This document shows positions 22,960 through 35,675 of a DNA stretch of 64,000 nt, in pieces. Both the position numbers and the translations under genes were made by a program. The notes below the pieces were generated by a model. The model ran no database searches and had not been told where the DNA came from. It was given only the letters and a program-made list of their open reading frames with translations. Within the stretch, counting starts at the first letter, position 1. The number at the start of each line of letters is the position of its first letter. Source of the stretch: Sambucus nigra (taxonomy: Eukaryota; Streptophyta; Magnoliopsida; Dipsacales; Adoxaceae); contig OX422208.1 in NCBI GenBank assembly GCA_949130495.1, forward strand, positions 644,760,023-644,824,022, in the 5' to 3' direction.

Positions 22960-23971
22960 AAATTTATTATCTTCGCCCAAAGTGGAATATGACTACTATT
23001 GAACCATTCGACGTGTCTAAAGATCCTGTTGACCATATGGAGACCTAAACATCACTAATGCTCCTACAAGGCACGTAAGATAAGGTTTTGCGTAGATCTT
23101 TGCCCATTAATCTGAGAGGAACAACTTACCAAGCTCAAATGAGGGACCATTAAGAGCTTAACTGAGTTGGCAAGATCCATTATTAGTCATTTCATTGGAT
23201 CTCAGAAAATAAGGAAGATTGTTACTTTCGTCCTCCAATTCAGGTAAAATACTGGTGAAGCTCTCAAAGAGTATACTAAGAGATTCAACTAAGAGGCTCT
23301 CTAAGGTTACAATCTAAATGACATGATATGTGTAGTTGATTTCATCTCACGCCTCAATTTCAAAGACTTTGAAAGGTCTTTCAGCAAAAAGCCTCCATAA
23401 TTAACTGCTAAGGTTATCGAAAGAGCTAAAAATATATGAATGCTCAGTATTCTATCTTAGCACATACCACAACATATTCCCACCAAGTAAACAGGAAACA
23501 TGTATTATCTCATCTTGGCGAAAACTCCAAAGCTGCTAAGACCGAGAAGAATAATGGTTGAGGAAAAAAGAATGAACCCTATAAGACAAGCACTTCACTT
23601 CGCTCACAGCCATCGTTGAAGAGATCTTTGCCACAAGGGAAGCTCAGTATCTCTTACCTCCACCCAAGTCCATGAGGGACACAAATGATCATAGGGATAA
23701 ATCCAAGTACTGTAGGATCCACCGTGACGATGGCCATAACACTAGCGACAACTTCAGGCTTAAAGAGGCCATCGAAGTGGTGATAAAAATGGGCTACCTC
23801 AAAGAATTTGTGGCTAAGAACGCAGGAAAAGGTCGGAGAAATAATAACAAAAACAATAACAATGATGATGTACCTTTAATTTATGTTAACAATATCTCTA
23901 CATATTTTTTTTTCGTAGGTGGACTCTCTGTCATAGCCAAAAAAATCCCACCTCGGGAGCATCCAACATGA
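22960..23971 (+). pseudogene. Tat-like Gypsy gag
   Basis: From about 22990 the frame gives IEPFDVSKDPVDHME..TSLMLLQG, then GTTYQAQM near 23110, the N-terminal Tat gag pattern (M..F.G..DP..H......M.L.....D...CR.FP..L.G.A). Stops and frameshifts are frequent. The last part, 23672-23971, is open and has KYCRIHRDDGHNTSDNFRLK, the characteristic C..H...GH.T..C zinc-like motif of Tat gag with its last Cys replaced by Asn. EAIEVVIKMGYLKEFV follows. It is a decayed element. Confidence 0.82.
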
Positions 23972-23975
23972 AATA

Positions 23976-24521
23976 ATGCAAGTCAACCAAGTTTCTCTCC
24001 CCCATCCTGCTCTAAAGGGATTTACAATGATGGTATTCCCAAAAATATACCTCAGGAGGGTACATCTCCCTCATGACGACCCTTTTTTATTCACAGTAAT
24101 GATGGGAAACAAAAATATAAAGAGAGTCATGGTTGACACTAGGTACTCTGCAAACATCTTATTCTCAAACACTTTTGAGGCTATGGGCCTTGGTTTAAAT
24201 CACATTAAACCTATTACCACTCCTCTAATTGGATTCAATGGAGAACGAACCTACTCTTTGGGATATGTCACACTCCCCCTTACCCTAGATTCCAAAGATT
24301 GATGCACAACCATGTGGAATAAGTTTATAGTGGTTGAACACCCTTCATGTTACAACATGATCTTAGGTAGACAATCACTTAATGATTTAGAGGCGTTCAT
24401 CTCAACACGAAAGATGGTGATGAGATTCCTAACCCCTAGGGAGTGGGAGAGGTGTTTGGGGACCAGAATAAATCTTGGGGATGAATCTCGCCTAAGAAAA
24501 GAGCTTCAGGTCTGCGTTATA
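23976..24521 (+). pseudogene. Tat-like aspartic protease
   Basis: 23976-24302 gives LPHDDPFLFTVMMGNKNIKR, then VMVDTRYSANILF. The catalytic motif should be DTGSSAN, so the Gly after the Asp-Thr is Arg here. PITTPLIGFNGE..YSLGYVTLPLTL follows. 24312-24524 continues VEHPSCYNMILGRQSLNDLEAFISTR, the conserved second half (YN.ILGR..L). A GVGEVFGDQ phrase follows in another frame and the similarity ends near 24521, where an unrelated LTR begins. Confidence 0.85.
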
Positions 24522-24878
24522 TAATCTCATTCTAACGTCGTTCGAATGAGATGTCATTATCTTTCGAACGAGGTTGGATCTCGTTCAAATGACCCGTGGG
24601 TTTGGGTCGGGTATGGATTGGGGAAAGGTTCCGATTATTTTTATGAACCCAAGCGAGTATGTGAGAGGTTATCCAAGTGAGTGGATATTTAATTAAAAAT
24701 AATTATGTGTCGCTATTTATTAGTGGGAAGTTAATAATTAACTAGGTTTCTCGGGTAAGAGACTAGTTAGATAAATAAATCAAGAAGTTGGGATGAACTT
24801 CGGGATTTAGGAGTATCGTGCACGGTGAGATATGCGTATGAGTTCGGTAGTTATTATATATACATATTAGAGTGACGA

Positions 24879-24936
<58 letters not shown>

Positions 24937-26180
24937 TGTATGCTACTTGTTTTATTTAAACATACTCGGGAGTGCTATCGTAGGAGGTTGCACGTAATGG
25001 GCAGCCCACCATGGCGTTGACCAGCAGGTGTTGGGTTTATTCCGCAGGTTATAGAATTGTTGCATGACCAATATCCGTGTGTGAGAAGTTGTTTGTTTTG
25101 AGTCCATTTGGGCATCATATAGTATGGTTGCAACCCACGGACGTATGTCTTTGACCGCCTCCATTATATGTGTATTCATTTGAGATCGGTGGTGAGATTT
25201 TGACCCGATGGCTCGGTGTGAGGCGGGATTCCTAGAGCCGAATAGCACACGAGGAATGTATCCATGAGGTCCAAGCTCTGGGGATAATGTTATACGTTTA
25301 TAGTGAGAGATATTTATGTTTGTTTACATGATATAATGTGTATATCTATTTATAGCACTAGTGTAGCTATGTATGTTTTATAGATGATTATTTAAAGATA
25401 GCGAGTGTGTCACTAAAAATACTTTTTATAAATGTATATCTAGTGAAGTAATTAGACTTAGCTAATATAGAGTGTTAACGGGGTTTGACTTAAATAGCGG
25501 TTATGTGTTTTAGTTAGACTGAGTAGTTTAATTATGATGAATAAAATGAACACATTAGGTGCACACTATAATTGAGAGGTGAGGTTTATCTCAAGGGAGT
25601 GCCACCGGTTAATCTTAAAAGTAACACACTATGATTTTAAATGATTTAAAATAATTATTGACTTGCGAAAATATTTTCACTTAACGGATTTGACACGCAT
25701 GTTTTTGTCTTTTCTTGTCTTTATTTTTACACTCCAAGTGTGTCGCAGCACCAGTCGGACAGTTGGATAGATCTGTTCTTGTCGACATTAGCTTTGGATG
25801 CTACATACTTGCCTATAAGATTTACTCATTTCTACTCTAGATTGAATCAGTTATTTCCTTTTAATGTTGGGCGTCTTCCCATAGATGATAATATTTATCT
25901 TACTATAGACTTTTATATTTTTTCAGACATGTACTTCCGTACTCAATTATTATTTAATTTACATTGATAATGTTATTTACTGAATGGTTGTTTATTCGGT
26001 TCACCCTTATTATTCATTTATGCATGATGGTTAGTTCAGTTATTGTGATTGCATGGATTATTCTTACTATTTATGTTATATTATTATTGCGAAGGTAATG
26101 CTGAGAATGCTCCATACTGAGATTCATGTTATATTTTAGTATATGATTGGCCACCCGGTATAAAAATGGGTTGGTTGTTG
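24522..26180 (+). repeat. Tekay-like Gypsy LTR 'A', 5'-truncated
   Basis: The central part (24955-25285) matches in outline the LTRs at 34416-35675 (minus), 35676-38536 and 63019-64000, sharing accag(g/c)aggtgt, ttgca(c/t)gac and accgcctcca phrases. The 3' end (tggccaccc...gggttg) is followed by a degenerate primer site (ttggtattagagaatcagg). The left end starts with a palindromic word cluster at 24524-24586. In the fuller LTR at 35676 the equivalent cluster lies about 1.1 kb inside, so the first third of this LTR is missing. Confidence 0.75.
24882..24933. repeat. (TA)n microsatellite, about 52 bp
   Basis: Uninterrupted alternating TA inside LTR A. Confidence 0.95.
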
Positions 26181-26345
26181 GTATTAGAGAATCAGGTTCT
26201 ATTTTCCTTTGCTACATTGCCAGTGTTGCATTTTCTTTGATGTAGAGCCCTATATCTTGGACTGGTATTTCATATTGCGCATTTACGTTCTTTAGCTATT
26301 AATTATGATTAAAGTGAATCTCATACAATTTTGTTTTGGTTTCAG

Positions 26346-27240
26346 ATGCCAAATAACAAGAGAGGATGACTAGCACGTGCCGCTAAGAGGGCCACAGGGG
26401 AGAAGGCTCGGCCGGAGCCATAGACCACCCAGGGGACGGTGACTGCAGCAGAGATTGCCACCATTATTGCATAAGCGGTTAATGCCGCGATGACTGCCAT
26501 AACACATTATTTTCCCCAGGCACATCCATAGCAGCATGTGGCACTAGTTCAGACTCACCGAGTGCCGTTTATTTGGGAAAGAGTCAGAGAGACCTTCCAG
26601 AAGGTCCATCTGCCAGAGTTCCAGGGGATTGCGGATGTGCTTGCCGCTAGCCAATAGAAGAAAGACATCCAGAGACATTTATGCATGGTTTAGTGTAGTG
26701 ACACTCAAAAGATATTGGGTACGTTCAAGATAGTGGGAGCAACACTTCAGTGGTGGGAGTCGGTCACAACAACATAGGAGAGAAACATTATGACTATCCA
26801 GGAGTTCTGGGAGAAGTTTACCACAAGTATTTTCCGTCAGCAGTTCAGATGGAGAGGAGGAGGAGGTTCCTTAACCTTTTGCAAGAGGGTTGGACTGTGG
26901 TTAAATATGAGTAAGGGTTCATGCGCCTAGAAAAATTTGTGCCATATGAGGTGAACACGGAAGAGAAGAGGGTCCTCAAGTTTACTGATGGACTTAATTG
27001 GAGGATTCGCCAGTATTTACTAGGTAACCTGTCATTATTGACTACATTGAGGTCGCAAATGCCGCGTTGATCCACTGTTAGGATCATCGCTTCCATCTGA
27101 GGGCATAGAATAGGGTATAAAAGTATATCCAGCAGGGCAAAACCAAGGGCAATAGTGCTAGCGGGGCACCACAATAGCAGCAGAGGCAGAATGAGTTGTG
27201 TTCCCAGCTAGGTGACTGTAAGATTCGCAAAAACAATAAC
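26346..27240 (+). pseudogene. Tekay-like Gypsy gag, truncated
   Basis: The ATG at 26346 follows ttggtttcag. The frame begins MPNNKRG and has the phrase GTVTAAEIATIIA.AVNAAMTA, shared with the gag at 38719. Then come WWESVTTT and TIQEFWEKFTTS, and in another frame FRQQFRWR, the plant Gypsy gag core. In-frame stops at 26421, 26472 and 26529 are TAG, TAA and TAG at places where CAG or CAA (Gln) is expected. Similarity ends around 27240 (QLGDCKIRK). The minus-strand frames at 26845-27275 are shadows of it. No pol follows. Confidence 0.8.
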
Positions 27241-29090
27241 TTGTCTAGGTTTCGACAATAAATGTATGTACACATAATTTTAAGTAATTGATAACCTTTC
27301 CCTATTCAATAAAATCTTGAAACTAAAAACCTTGAATATTAATTAAAAGAACTTTAGAAAAAACTAAATTAGAAAGTATCCCTGAAGTTTTAGATACAAA
27401 CTATCCCCTTAAGTTTTTTATTTGACTTTTAAAATTTCTAAATGAATTATAAACCCCAAATTTTTTCCATTATTAACTTCATAACCACCTCAAATTACAA
27501 ACCAGCCCATAACATGACTCCAATAAGTCTTAAAAATTACACAAAAGCCCTTAAAGTTTGGAAAAACATAGAAAATGAAATTAAAACCCAACCAAAACTT
27601 TCCAAGGACCAAGACCTAAACTCCTAACTTTATCCTCATCAGCTAAGCTAATGAGAATACCACCAAGAAACTATTAAAGTCAACGGGAGCCAAGGTAAAA
27701 CATGTTTTCTTGTGTATTTCAAATTCTTTCAACGATATCTTTGATTAAACCAGCTCAAACTCTGCTTTTTTCCCAATCAACCCTCCTCAACATCACCTAT
27801 AAAACGCACAACTTGGTATAGAGAAAACCATTAAATTAGTAGCACAAAAACCAACTCAAAATTTTCTCATTTTCGAGAATACCTATATTTTATGCATAGA
27901 GCTCAGTTCTTTCAATTCTACTTAGTTTCTGGAGTAGTTTAGGATTCATTTATACTTTTACATTCTTCACTTAACGTAGAAATACATAACTGAAGGTCAA
28001 TTTTCAAAAACACCATGAAAGCCTGAGCTTTAATGGTGAATTATGTGTTACTGACTTTAAACCAGTTTTAAAATGAGAATAATTTTCCTTAAACTTATAG
28101 CAACTCAACCATAATGTTTAATTTGATTACATTACTTGCATATCTCAAAATTGAGTTTTTAATTTTAGCAGTTAAAATTTCAAAGTTCAAATTCTCATTG
28201 TATACTATGAATTAAAACCTCAAACCCAAACCATTTTATCCCAAATCACACAGAAACAAAACCAAATGGCTGCCATGGTTTTAACTCACTAAAACTCTAT
28301 GAATATAGGACTAAAATTTTCAATTTTTTACAGTCTATGGAGAAGAGGCTACAGTTCACCTCAATTCGTAAAAGTTTTATTTTTGATTTTTTGGTGAAAA
28401 ATTAGAAAGAATAGCTTTCGAATCATCTAAAATAGTATTTTGTAATGGATTTAATTGAAGGTCAATGTTTATAACCATAAAGTCAAAATTACGAAGGTTG
28501 AAGATGAAGTGTGTCACACGCGCACGAGTAGGGTCAAATTCAGCACATGATAAATTTGACTGAGCGCGTGAGTGCGCGTGTCCAATCAAAAAATTATAAA
28601 GTTTTTCAAAAGTTTTATTTTATTTTTTTGGTCAAAATGGTATATTACAACACACTATTTGGTCAACCAGAAATCCAGTTCGAAGAAACACCCAAACTTG
28701 AATTTTAAAACTTTACCCCAAAAGTTTTTCAACTTCTGAATTTCCATCCCAAACTTTTTCTACTTATTTTTGACACCCTTTGGAGCAAAAAAGTCTATTA
28801 CCATTAAACTTGAAACCCTAAATAAGCATAGGAAATAAATTGAAACTTTATTTATATATTAAACCCCCAAAAATTATTTATATAAGATTTAGATTTTGTT
28901 TATGTCGTAATTTCTTTAAAAACCCAGACTTACTTAAATATTTTTCTTATTTCCAAACTTTCACGGGCCCCTGCCCCGCTCTCCTTCAACCTCAAATGAT
29001 TCATAATTCTTTAAGGAATATACCATATTTGTAAGTTATCAAACAACGGAACCCTTAATCTGAACACTCCATTACTCATGCCCTCCGGTA
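27241..29090. other. AT-rich stretch, no gene recognised
   Basis: No coding similarity. Repeated tracts of the type aaacccaaattttt and aaccaaaactttcc give it an LTR-like texture, and it sits immediately before Ogre-like coding sequence. It may hold that element's LTR, but ends and primer site could not be fixed. Confidence 0.4.
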
Positions 29091-29092
29091 CA

Positions 29093-31127
29093 GATGAGCG
29101 AGCTTGAGAGGCATATTAAGGTAGATGATCGAATCACTTGGAGGTTCCAAGATCATCACTAACTATTGTATGAAAATAAAGAAAGAATTAGGTCCCACAT
29201 CACACATAGCAATGTTCTTTGGGATGCCAAATTGAGGGCTAACCCTGGCTTAATAGAATACATCCAACACACGAGTCTTCTGAAAGAAAGATGGAACCTA
29301 CTTCGAGAATACCAACGGATCATTGTTTCCTACATAATATTCCATATCAAATACGATAGGCAATGAGGAATGACTGCCTGGGCTGATCCCCCAGAGAATG
29401 AATCATGAGTTCTTCTGAAATGCACTATCCACATGATCCGAATAGACGACAAGAGTAGCGTCGACGCTTCTCGGCTGATCAGTCCGTAACCCTGACAACA
29501 CCCCACCAAATTATACACTGCCTCCAAAGACCAAAAATTAACCATACAATCCCCAATCCCCGAGGTCGGTTCAATCTATTATGCTCCATTACAAGAATAG
29601 GTAATTACAGATTGCTTTTATTATCTCTTGATCGCCAAAAGGAACGCATCTCTAAAACCTAGAGATGAGTTTGTCCTCAACCCCAAAATCTGGGAAATGA
29701 TGATATTGTGGGAGCATTCCCTGAGAAAAGGTTTAGGACATAATGAAAAATGACCTACTTCCTTCTAGACTCCTAGCATCAGAGATAAAAAAAATTTGGG
29801 ATTGGGTATAGAGCTACCACTGAAAAACTTGACCACCTTTGAAAACATGAACATTAGACCAATTGTATGAAAATTAAGGATACACCTCAAATAGTTTGGG
29901 GTCAGTCTCTTATATGAACGACCTCTAATTCTTGATTAAGTAAGGGAGAACTCAGTCACCCCAGTGCTAACGTCTACTAAAGTATCCAGACCACTTGATG
30001 GTATGAGTTTCAATTATAAATACAAGATGTCATATGCGGATCCATCGAAGTAGATCTCGAGCCACCTTAAATCATACCTCAACTCAAACGACACCCCATG
30101 CAAAATTATATCGTTCCCGATAGTGAGCTGGAGCTACTTGTTCTATAATTGGCCCTTAACCTATTCGTACCTGGAATATCAACATGGACCCATAACTACA
30201 CTAGTATGGGGTGTAGCTACAGGAGCACATACCTAGATGTTTCCTTCATCTTCAGCGTTATCAAAATCTAAGATGAGATGATATGCCGAGGCTACCCTCC
30301 ACCAGAAAGTCCACCAACCCGAAGGTATTCATACAACTTGTGGACATAAATGGTTAGACTGCCTCTCCATGATCGCGCACAAGGAAATATCCACAATCTT
30401 TAGTGTGTGCAATGTGCATTAGCTATTGCCTGATTAGTAAAGGTACTCTCACCTTGGGGGACAAAAAATGCAAACTATTTCTACTATTACATGGATATCT
30501 ACTGTGAGGCCACAAGCATAGCGAGGGGCATAATTTTGAGGAAATTCAAAACATCTTCATATGATGATGATGTCCATGAGACCACCTTGGATGATGACAT
30601 ATGGTCAGGATCATCCATGTATATAGACCCCCTTATGAAACCCCAAGCCCAAAGGGTGAACATGTCCTCATGACATTAATAAAATATTCACCCACACTGC
30701 TAACTCAGATATGGACGTATGATGGATAGACAATTTAACGTCCAAATCCCTCCCCTATACTAAGACCAAAGCTCCTGAAAACCAAAAATAATCCCCCGTT
30801 CTCGATTAAACCGAAGTGATGGCCCCAAAAATAATTTCACGTGCCTATGGACTCATATACCTAACTCAAATCTTTCCATTTATAGAAAGTTGAATAGGAA
30901 GCCCGGGCATAAGCCACAATCTCCCCGGATAAAAAGATTAAGTTTCTCACCCGATCTAGATGAAAATACACACCTCCAAACCCTAATAGCAAACATAAAG
31001 ATCCCATTGAAGAAGTTATCACCCCCTCCCCGAGAAAATACCAAAGTCCACGAGCAAATCTGTCGGACATCTTTGAATATCACCATCTGGGAATTATTAA
31101 ACATATCCCGATAACATTGAGCCTCTA
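29093..31127 (+). pseudogene. Ogre-like ORF/gag region, heavily decayed
   Basis: The start near 29093 gives MSELERHIKVDDRITW, then 29166-29366 is open without a clear motif. Toward the end, around 31050-31110, TSLNITIWELLNISR followed by ASI...LSQAF resembles the phrase that joins gag to protease in Ogre/Tat elements (S.W.LL..S..HR.AL...L). The identification rests mainly on the position directly before a clear Ogre-type protease and RT. Stops are dense and no intact gag domain can be delimited. Confidence 0.5.
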
Positions 31128-31700
31128 TTGTCCGTATTTTATCTCAAGCTTTTATACTTCACGATGAACCCAATCAAGATTTATTCCACTATTGGGTTCA
31201 TCACCATGAATCAACATATTATTTACTCTAACGAGTATCTCCCCATGCAAGGACCAAATTATCAGTTCACGCTACACATTTCCACCAAGGTCTATGGAAA
31301 AATTGGGCCCTTTGTATTAATAGACAATGATACCACCATCAAATAATGTCCCCTTCACACAGACACCGGACTGGAATACACTGCCTTTAATTTTACACTA
31401 TATTTTATGGCCATTAAGGACTATAATAACACTCGTCGAGAGGTTCTAGGAGTCATCACCATTACTCTCATAGTAGGGCCTATAGAATGTTATGTGGAGT
31501 TTTTGGTACTTGACGTCCCAGCCGGTTTTAACCTCTTACTTGGAAGGGCCTGGATACACACTATAAGGGCATTACCCTCATCATTGAACATGAAAGTTTG
31601 GTTCTTGCTTGATATAAAGGGATTCATAATACAAGGGGATGATGTTTAGGCCACAGTTTCCAACACTAGTACTATTCCCCTCTTTAATACCTACCACTCC
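31128..31700 (+). pseudogene. Ogre/Tat-like aspartic protease
   Basis: 31128-31346 ends with GPNYQFTLHI......GPFVLIDNDTT, where Ogre-type proteases have VLIDNGSS around the catalytic Asp. The Asp is present but the Gly is replaced. 31407-31649 then gives KDYNNTRREVLGVITITLIVGP, followed by FLVLDVPAGFNLLLGRAWIH and ALPSSLNMKVWF, matching the family's AFDG..REV.GEI.....GP and LLGRPWIH..GA.PS.LHQK..F blocks. The spacing is right but two stops intervene. Confidence 0.85.
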
Positions 31701-32907
31701 CTCATATTATAGAGGATTATAAATAATGTAATCTCCCGAATCATCCATAAAATGGGATACCTATCAGGATTCAGACTTGGATATACTCCTAACTGCAAAA
31801 CTCTAGCCTTCGATCCTAAAGACCCCCATCATGGGTGGAACGATCACTTATGTCTCCATGAATAAGGTTTCCCCTATCATGGACTATCGACACAATGGTG
31901 GTATGAAATAAAAAAAATCCTTACAACCCGAGATGGAGATCCTCTACGAATAGGGACCGTATGTTGACTATGGGAAAGTCCACAAAATCAACTACGATGA
32001 GATCAGCGTATTGTGGGTTATCGAAGAGGACAGATGAGTCCCTGAGCCAGAGATGGAATGGGGACTACCCATTTTATTTCCAGATGAGCTTACACTAGTA
32101 TCCATGGGATCCTCAGACTTGAGCCTTGCCAAAATATTCCATGAGTGGTATGCCTACCACGGTAACACAACTAAGAAAGGAATATTAGTCAACATCCCTG
32201 AGCTCAATATTTTCCTTTGCATATCGAATTTAACAGCCCCACCATTGGAGACACCGCCTTTGGTCAAACCTCAGGATGCAACCTGTCAGCTCCCTTAAAA
32301 CTATTAGTGGAATGAAAAAAGCCATCAGTACTTGATGCAAGCCCTCTCCAATGCCCTCCCCTACACTGAGTCTATGGAAACCTGGTGGCTACCCTCAAGT
32401 AAGAGATATCCCAGCTCAAAGAACACCTCATTCCCTAGCTTGCAGTCCATGCCAAGATTCCTAAGCACTATAAAACTACTCCCAAGGTCCCCCGGCATAA
32501 TTTGGCTCACCTCATCACCAACATCATGGGAACTACATTACTTAATAACTAAACCTCTATCAGATGAATCCCAATGCTCGTTATTCAGAGGACCTTTAAG
32601 TTTATCTCATTAACAACTGAGCCCTCTCTCATCCCCTCTCCTAATATATCCCTCAATAAAGCATACTTTTCTTCTATTATCAATGTTTTCCTTCATCCCT
32701 TTAATGGCATAATAAACAATGATTTCTAGTATTTGCTTGCTTATATTGCATGTTCTGATTATGAATCCAAAGATGAATTAGAAATTGCACCCAACAATGA
32801 TGACTCCATGGATCTCAAATACCTAAAACTTGTCCAAGTCGAAAATAGACGTATATCTCCCAATGAGGATGACATAATAACCATAAAATGGGGCACTCCC
32901 TAAAACT
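31701..32907 (+). pseudogene. Ogre-like region between protease and RT
   Basis: Readable but interrupted frames at 32053-32298 and 32332-32613 have no recognised domain. Ogre elements have a long poorly conserved stretch here. The phrase NNVISRIIHKMGYLSGFRLG near 31720-31780 fits the conserved 'M...GY..G.GLG' type segment. A run of DDSMDLKYLKL and ISPNEDD near 32800 lies just before the RT. Confidence 0.5.
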
Positions 32908-34415
32908 CTAAATAAATTCCTCCCTAAATGAGAATAGGAAAAAGGAGTTCACGAATCTCCTTACCAACTTGGTAGATGTATTCGATTGGCCATATGCCGA
33001 CATGCCCAGAATCAACCTAAGCATCGTCATGCATGAGATACCCACTCTCCCATATGTGAAGCCTATAAAATAGAGACTCCGTAAATTAATACCAGAATTA
33101 TCCTTAGAGGTTAAGAAGGAAGTGGAGAAATAACTTGGTGTTGGGTTCATCTGAGTAGTAGAATATCCCACTTGGATAGCCAATATTGTACTCGTACCTA
33201 AAACCAACGGCAAAGTCTGAATATGCCTAGGATACAGAGATATCAATTGAGCTTGTCCCAAGGTAGACTTCCTTCCACCTTATATTAACTTATTGGTAGA
33301 CAGCACAACCAACAATCCACTCAAGTCCATTGTAAAAGGGTTTATCGTCTATAACCATATAAACATTCAACTCGACCATAGGAAGAAAATGGATTCACCG
33401 CCCCATGGGGAACGTACTATTACAAAGTTATACCCTTTGGCCTTAAGAATGCCAATGCAACTTACTAGAAGGAATCCAAAGTCATCCTACATGATCTCAT
33501 ACAGAAGGAAGTAAAAGTCTACGTAGAGGAAATGACCATTAAATCCAAGGATCAATAAAGACACATTCCGAAACTCCATAAATTCTTCTAGAGACTACGC
33601 CTCTTTAAAATGATGTTAAACCCTAAAAAATATTTCTTCGAAGTCAGTGAAGGAACAGTATAAGGATTTGTTCTCAGCAAAGATGGAATCGAGGTAGGCC
33701 CCTCTAAAGTTAAAGTCATACAAAAGATGTCAGTCCCTAAAATGAATAAAAACGTCAAAGGATTCTAGGGTCAAATACAATTCATAAGATAATTCATCAA
33801 CTAACTTACCACCATTTACGATCCCATCTTCCAAATACTTAAGAAAGACTCACCTAATGAGTGGAACTCTCAGTGCTAAGAAGCATTCGAGAATAGAAAA
33901 AAAGTATCTCATTAACTCACCTCTATTAGGGCCTTTCTAATCGGGACAACCTCTCCTACTCTACATGACTATTATCTACATGACTAAAGGAGCCATGTTA
34001 GCCCAATACATTGAGACTCCCTAAAAATAACGTGACATCTACATATCCCTCATGTAGTTCACTCGCAAACTTCTCCATTACATGTTGTCCTTTAGTATAT
34101 GACTCATCTCTAGGATTGATCCCCTAAAATACTTGCTCGAGAAACTCGCTCTCTTTGGCCAAATGGCTGATGATGCTATCTAAATTTTAGATCATGTACG
34201 TCGCATAGAAATCCACCAAAAGGAGAGACATCTCGGACCTTATCCCAAGGAAACCCCTGTTAGATGAGGAAGGATAAAATGAGGCCAAAATTCCTCGACG
34301 AGGACCTCTTTGACTTAGATAACGAAAAAACTTGGGAACTCTAATTTGATGAGACCTCCAATAAAAGGGGCTTCAGCACCGAAATGCTTCCAATATCTCC
34401 CGATTCATGCCGATG
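32908..34415 (+). pseudogene. Ogre-like reverse transcriptase and RNase H
   Basis: Plus-strand reading from 32940 gives FTNLLTNLVDVFDWPYADMP, then PYVKPIK, RLRKLIPEL, EVKKEVEK, and YPTWIANIVLVPKTNGKV..C..YRDIN.ACPKVDF (33150-33280). This is a clear Ogre/Tat RT N-terminus. LRLFKMMLNPKKYFFEVSEGTV.GFVLSKDGIEV.PSKVKVIQ (33590-33730) is the RT C-terminal segment with RNase H following. The catalytic YVDD region at about 33510-33530 is lost (frame reads VYVEEM). Stops are frequent. The region is cut at 34415 by the inverted LTR B. Confidence 0.87.
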
Positions 34416-35675
34416 TGATAACCCACCTATTTTAATAACGGGTGGTCAATCCTCTAGTAAAATAAAACAGAAATCTCAGTATGGCTCATTCTCAGCATCA
34501 CTATTGCAATTATAATATAATATAAATAATACAAACAAACCCTAAAATCACAATGAATGAAAAACCACCATGCTAAATAAGTAATAAGTGTGAACCGAAT
34601 AAACCATCGGTCACCAAATAAAACATCCACGTTGTTAAATTGAATAACAACTGAGTACGGAGAAGTAAATATCTAACAAAGGTATAGCATTCAGATAACA
34701 AGATAAAAGCTTGTCCATCTATGGGAAACACGTCTAACTTTAAATTGAAATAACTAATCCTATATAGAAAAAATTGACTAAGGCGTCTAAGCAAAGATGT
34801 AACATCCATAGTTACTGTAAGGCAATAATGGATCTATCCCTACTGTCCCGGCTACTGCTGCTGCACACCTGGGGTAATAAAAGAAAAGTAAGGAAAAACA
34901 AAACCTTGTGGGTCAATGCCCAAAAGTAGAAAATATTTTTCAAGTCATTAATTATTTTAAATCGATTAAAATGGTAGTGTATTACTTTCAAGATTAACTA
35001 GTCTCATTCACATGAGATAAAACCTCACCTCTCAACTACAGTGCGCACCTAACGTGTTCATTTTAATATCCTATTTAAACTACTCGGTCTGACTAGGATA
35101 TATAACTGCTATATAAACCCAATCCCTCTTATACTCTTTATTAGCTAAGTATAACCACCTTCACTAGGTACTCGTTCATAGATAATATTGTAGCGACACA
35201 TTTGCAATAAACAATTATCCACGTTGTAAGCATAATATAACTACGCTCGTGCTACAAATAAATATATACATTATATCATATAAACATACATATATATCAC
35301 TCGCTATATATGTATAACCATATCTCCAGAGCTTGGACCTCGTGGATACATTCCTCGTGTGTTATCCGTCTCCCGGCATCGCGCCTCCTATCGAGCTACC
35401 AAGTCAGAATATCACCACTAATCCCAAATGAATTCACATATAATGGAGGCGGTCATATACATACATCCGTGGGTTACGACCATACAACATTGCGCCCAAT
35501 CGGCCTTGAAACCAACACATATTGTCACATGGATAGTGGCCATGCAATAATACTATGACCTGGAGAATCAACCCAACACCCGTTGGTCTATGCGAGGGTG
35601 GACTGCCCACTATTCGCAACCTCTCACGATAGCCCCCCTGAGTAGGTATATTTAAAAAAACAAGCAGCATGCACA
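34416..35675 (-). repeat. Tekay-like LTR 'B' on the minus strand, truncated
   Basis: Read on the minus strand, the sequence follows LTR A closely from tgc(t)acttgttt near its start to a 3' end at plus-strand 34416 (tgataaccc, i.e. ...ggttatca). Shared landmarks are the accaacgggtgttggg and gaccgcctccattata phrases. The plus-strand frame at 35310-35558 is a shadow. The 5' end is missing: the similarity stops exactly where LTR C begins on the other strand at 35676. No internal sequence of its own adjoins it on the left, where Ogre-like sequence stands. Confidence 0.82.

Noticed and set aside
30861..31114. Frames on both strands near 31 kb
   Set aside because: The plus-strand frame is part of the decayed Ogre-like region just before its protease; the minus-strand ones are shadows.
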